From: Hydra vulgaris
Lineage: Eukaryota > Cnidaria > Hydrozoa > Anthoathecata > Hydridae
Assembly: GCF_038396675.1 (NCBI RefSeq)
Contig: NC_088931.1
Location: 25,875,001 to 25,939,000 of the forward strand
Direction of reading: 5' to 3'
Length of the DNA: 64,000 nucleotides
This document shows positions 60,845-64,000 of this stretch, piece after piece (the first letter of the stretch is position 1; each line of letters opens with the position of its first letter). Below the pieces are notes generated by a model. The model was given only the letters and a program-made list of their open reading frames with translations, ran no database searches and had not been told where the DNA came from. Position numbers and translations under genes: made by a program.

Positions 60845-62741
60845 TGTATTTACATTACATTCGTAAGAATTCACCCATATGTCGTGAAACTAGGTTTGAA
60901 TCGACAGACTATTCTTTCATGTGCTTTCGTTTAGCACCACTTCACTCTATCACCTTTTTCTTTGTTCTATATCGCTCTCCTTCATCTGAAGACTGCACTC
61001 TTTTTGATGTTATTTCTGATCATATTGACCAAGCCCTCTCTCTTTATCCATCAGCTAATATAGTTGTTGTTGGTGACTTTAATGCTCACCACTCTGAATG
61101 GCTTGGCTCTAGTGTCCGTGATTCTGCAGGCATTAAAGCCCACAACTCTTGCCTTTCTCAATCCCTAACTCAAATAGTCAACTTTCCAACTCGCTTTCCA
61201 GACAACCTGAATCATTTACCTTCTCTACTTAACTTATGTCTGATTATTTCTGATCCTAGTCAGTGCTTAGTTTCTCCACATTAACCCTTAGGTGCTTCTG
61301 ATCACAGTTTGATCTCTCTAAAACTAATATCTCATCCTTCTTCATCACCTAAATCCACCTATTATCGTATCTCTTACAACTACCTTAAAGCTAATTGGGA
61401 TTTTTTCTGTGATTTCCTTTGTGATGGCTCTTGGGTAGAAATCTTTCGTCTTCCTGTCAACAATTGTGCTTCTCACATAACTTCGTGGATACAGGCTGGC
61501 ATGGAATCTTTTGTTCCCTCTCGACGATTCCAGGTCAAGCTTCACTCTTCTCCATGGTTTTCCACACATTTTGCTGCTGCAATTTCCAACTGAAACCGTA
61601 ACTTCCATATCTATCAACAAAACAATTCTCCAGGAAACAGACGTCTGTTTATTACTGCTAGAAACAATTGTAAAAACGTTATGTCTAACACTAAAGCCTG
61701 CTATTCTCAGGTCATGAAACCTCATTTTCATCACAATAATTAGGTTCTCGTGACTTCTGGAGAATCTTTAATAGTATCAATAATAAGGACTTTGTCACCT
61801 CACCTAAAAACAAAGCTGAATTGTTTGCTAAAAACTTTTCATCAATATCATCTCTTGATTCCACTAGTTGCGTTCTACCTGATATTGCCAACAAACATGT
61901 TGATCCATTGCTTGAGATTCGTATCACTCCAGCTTCTGTATCTAAAGTGATTTCCTGCCTAGATTCTTCTACAACTTGTGGCCCGGACAACATATCTGTT
62001 ATTGTCTTGCAGAAGTGTTCTCCGGAGCTGTCGTCTATACTCTTAAAACTATTCAACAAGTGCTTATCAGAGTCTTATTTTCCAGCCTGCTGGAAAATAA
62101 GACTTTGATAAGCGGCATCTGTTACCCCTATCTTCAAAAATTCTGGAGAGCGATCTGATTCATCTAACTACCATCCCATTAGTCTTCTTCCTATCATATA
62201 CAAGGTTTTTGATTCTTTAAGAAACACTTAATTTCTTAAATCTAATAACTTACTTTTTGACCATCAATATGGATTTCGATCTTCTCGTTCTACAGCTGAT
62301 TTTTTAACAGTAATAACTGATAGGTTTTATCGTGCATTAGATAAAGGTGGAGAGGTTAAGGCCATCTCTCTTGACATTTCAAAAGCTTTTGATAAAGTTT
62401 GGCATGCTGGTCTTCTTTAAGATTATTGAATCCTTCCTTTCCAATTGTAGTATAACAGTTGTCCTCGATAGAAAACACTCTTTTTCTATCGAGGACAACT
62501 TTTTTTTTTTTTTAAGTGCTCCAAAAACTCTTATTTGTCTAGTTTTTTTCCTCGAACATCAGCTCTTTGGAATTTGCTTCCTTCATCTTGCTTTCCTGAT
62601 TCATATAATTTGCTATCCTTTAAGTCGTCCGTCAATCGTTATCTTGCTCTACAATCTTCATCTTTTCTCTTCTCAGTAACTTCCAACTTTAATTAGTGGT
62701 TGCTTGCAGCCTTGTTGGAAGCGAAGATGTTTAAAAAAAAA
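60845..62741 (+). mobile_element. CR1/Jockey-like LINE, second copy, with endonuclease and a large internal deletion
   Basis: The 5'-truncated start lies in the endonuclease: RETRFESTDYSFMCFRLAPL, IVVVGDFNAHHSEW (catalytic-site motif), then GASDHSLISLKL. The linker and the start of the reverse transcriptase follow (CGPDNISVIVLQKCSPELSS, LDISKAFDKVWHAG). At about 62457-62500 an inverted junction joins this to the 3' end (KCSKNSY region), deleting the YADD catalytic part. The 3' tail GCAGCCTTGTTGGAAGCGAA and poly-A match the copy at 10546-12559. Frameshifts and stops occur near 61283, 61592, 61741 and 62107. It sits inside a Tc1-like gene. Confidence 0.87.
62457..62500. repeat. 18-bp palindromic junction in the LINE
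   Basis: AGTTGTCCTCGATAGAAA, eight bases, then its exact complement, followed by a T run and sequence from near the 3' end of the LINE. This marks the edge of the deletion. Confidence 0.9.
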
Positions 62742-63235
62742 ATTGGCATGTTATGCTATGGCAATCATTCCAAGAAAGATTTGATTCGAATTGTGCATTA
62801 ATATGAACCAAGCAAGGCAGTGGCAGTAGAGGCATTATGTTCTGCATGATTTATGCAGGACTTGGATGCTATCGATTATTTGAAGGTCGACTTAATGCTG
62901 ATAGATATATTGAAACTGCCTTCTCTTAATTGATATATTTAAAGAAGAAAACAGCAATATTATCTATCAACAAGATGGTTCATCATGCCATACTGCAAAA
63001 ATATGTAAACAATTGTTTGATGACAACCAAATTTCAATAATATTGTGACCTGATAAAAGCCCAGACCTAAATTGTATTGAAAATTTATGGTCATGGTTAG
63101 ATCATCATCTTGGAAAAATTAAAATTTCAAATGTTGAACAACTAAAAATTGAAATAAAGAAATTGCTTGACAATGTGCCTAAAGAAATATCTCCAAATCT
63201 TGTAAATTCAATGCCAAAGTGAGTAAATCAATTCT

Positions 63236-64000
63236 TACTACAGAAAGGTGGTTCTTCAAAATGTTGAATTTTTTTTTTTTTCTTTCAATGGTTTTCTATT
63301 TGTAAATTATTGTTCTGATATATTATTTGAAATATATCCTTAACTTTTAACCAATCTTTTTTTTAAATTAAAATAACATGTTTCATAATTTTTTTCCTTT
63401 TGCTATCAAAATCATTATGTTTAGATTTTTTTTTAAAGATTTTCATAATGCACATAGATTTTACCTATATTAATGAAAAATAAAAAAACAAAATACATTT
63501 TAGTTTTCATTTTATTTTGAATTAATGCTTTATAAAAAAGCAAGCTTTAATTTATGACCAATGGTCTATAACATTAAAATTCATATACATAACATTACAA
63601 TAGATAATGCAACTTTTTTTTTTTTTTTTTTTGGAATTTTATCTTAACCTTTAACACAAAAACTTCAAAAATCTTGTTAAACAAGGCTGCTGTGCAGAAA
63701 AACAGGTTTAGGCACTTCCAGAGGCAAAGGGACCTTGAATATCTTAATTGTGAACTGAAAGTTCTACCTAGTGTGATATCAGTCTGATATCACATTTAGT
63801 TTTATACATTGTTATTAATGCTTTGTTTTCTTTAAGTAAAAATCTGTTGACCAAAAACCTTTAACATACCCTTTAAAATTAAATTATAAATAACAAAAGG
63901 CAAATAAGATAGAATATTATCATATCAAGAAAACATATTCATTTTGATTACTCTTAAACACTAAGGGTATTATCCATCATATATTCCTATTTTGAAAGTC
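63236..64000. other. AT-rich stretch to the window end, no gene seen
   Basis: Runs of T occur at about 63270 and 63617. A small palindrome, GTGTGATATCAGTCTGATATCACATT, lies at about 63770-63795. No helicase exon is recognised. Confidence 0.5.

Larger units (their letters stand above)
60661..63235 (+). pseudogene. Tc1-like transposase gene split by a LINE
   Basis: Left of the LINE the protein reads LQKARIALCNQHKNWSYCKW, then NVIISDEINVEVDMRK (60830-60842), which holds the first catalytic Asp. Right of it, from 62743, it continues WHVMLWQSFQERFDSNCALI, GIMFCMIYAGLGCYRLFEGR, NIIYQQDGSSCHTAKICKQL (second Asp) and KSPDLNCIENLWSWLDHHLG (catalytic Glu). This is the DD34E layout of Tc1. There are stops near 60725, 62797, 62928 and 63048. 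The terminal repeats are not located. The enzyme would have moved its own element by cut and paste. Confidence 0.82.

Noticed and set aside
61345-61734. Minus-strand open frame across the LINE endonuclease
   Set aside because: Antisense shadow. The + strand carries the conserved endonuclease and linker sequence.

Overview
This window is eukaryotic nuclear DNA from a cnidarian. I think a hydrozoan such as Hydra is most likely, but that is inferred from style and not proven. The DNA is very AT-rich, genes are split by GT/AG introns, TA microsatellites are long, and most of the sequence is nested transposable elements. These include hAT, Transib, a Mutator-type element, mariner/Tc1, two uncharacterised long-inverted-repeat families, a CR1/Jockey-like LINE family and two tRNA-derived SINE families. 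There are no prokaryotic operons, CRISPR arrays or structural RNA genes.

One conserved host gene is clear. From 26112 on the + strand there are eight exons of an ERCC6L (PICH)-like SNF2 DNA translocase: 26112-26261, 38326-38522, 38597-38722, 44529-44635, 49253-49314, 49386-49511, 49604-49696 and 49830-49981. All splice phases agree and every exon is open. It begins with a TPR-like N-terminus and carries the first RecA lobe. The second helicase lobe is not visible and presumably lies beyond position 64000. Its introns (12.1, 5.8 and 4.6 kb) are filled with transposons.

Layout. 2640-8100: a decayed transposon-like gene (minus strand) next to a complete hAT element (3527-7045, 8-bp target duplication), whose transposase gene holds a SINE. 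8119-13654: a ZSWIM3-like gene remnant with a 923-bp terminal-inverted-repeat element in its intron and a LINE whose removal joins the reading frame. 14100-15170: a LINE tail, a 357-bp ACT array and a PHD-finger exon. 16059-22817: a three-level nest in which a Mutator-type element contains a hAT-type MITE, which contains a Transib element with CACAGTG ends and a perfect CAGCG duplication. 22905-24740: a SINE, an AT-rich higher-order satellite and an AAT array.

Inside ERCC6L intron 1 lie a 4.4-kb element with ~510-bp inverted repeats (27812-32240), a mariner (33540-34819) set in a second copy of that family, and TA arrays. Intron 3 carries a MITE (39018-39207), a short hAT (39645-40823) and a Tc1 element whose inverted repeats include transposase coding sequence (42676-44276). 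Intron 4 has LINE remnants and tandem repeats. Downstream come a LINE (51628-53215), a SINE, a second uncharacterised long-inverted-repeat element (53554-56398), an array of ~312-bp repeats with an exon-like core, a cluster of large palindromes (59030-60500), and a Tc1 gene split by a second copy of the LINE (60661-63235).

Almost every transposase here is disabled. The Transib gene is the best preserved: 722 codons over three exons with no frameshift and four premature stops. The strongest general result is the set of clean insertion seams (matching target duplications, or reading frames that rejoin when the insert is removed), which gives a relative order of insertions.
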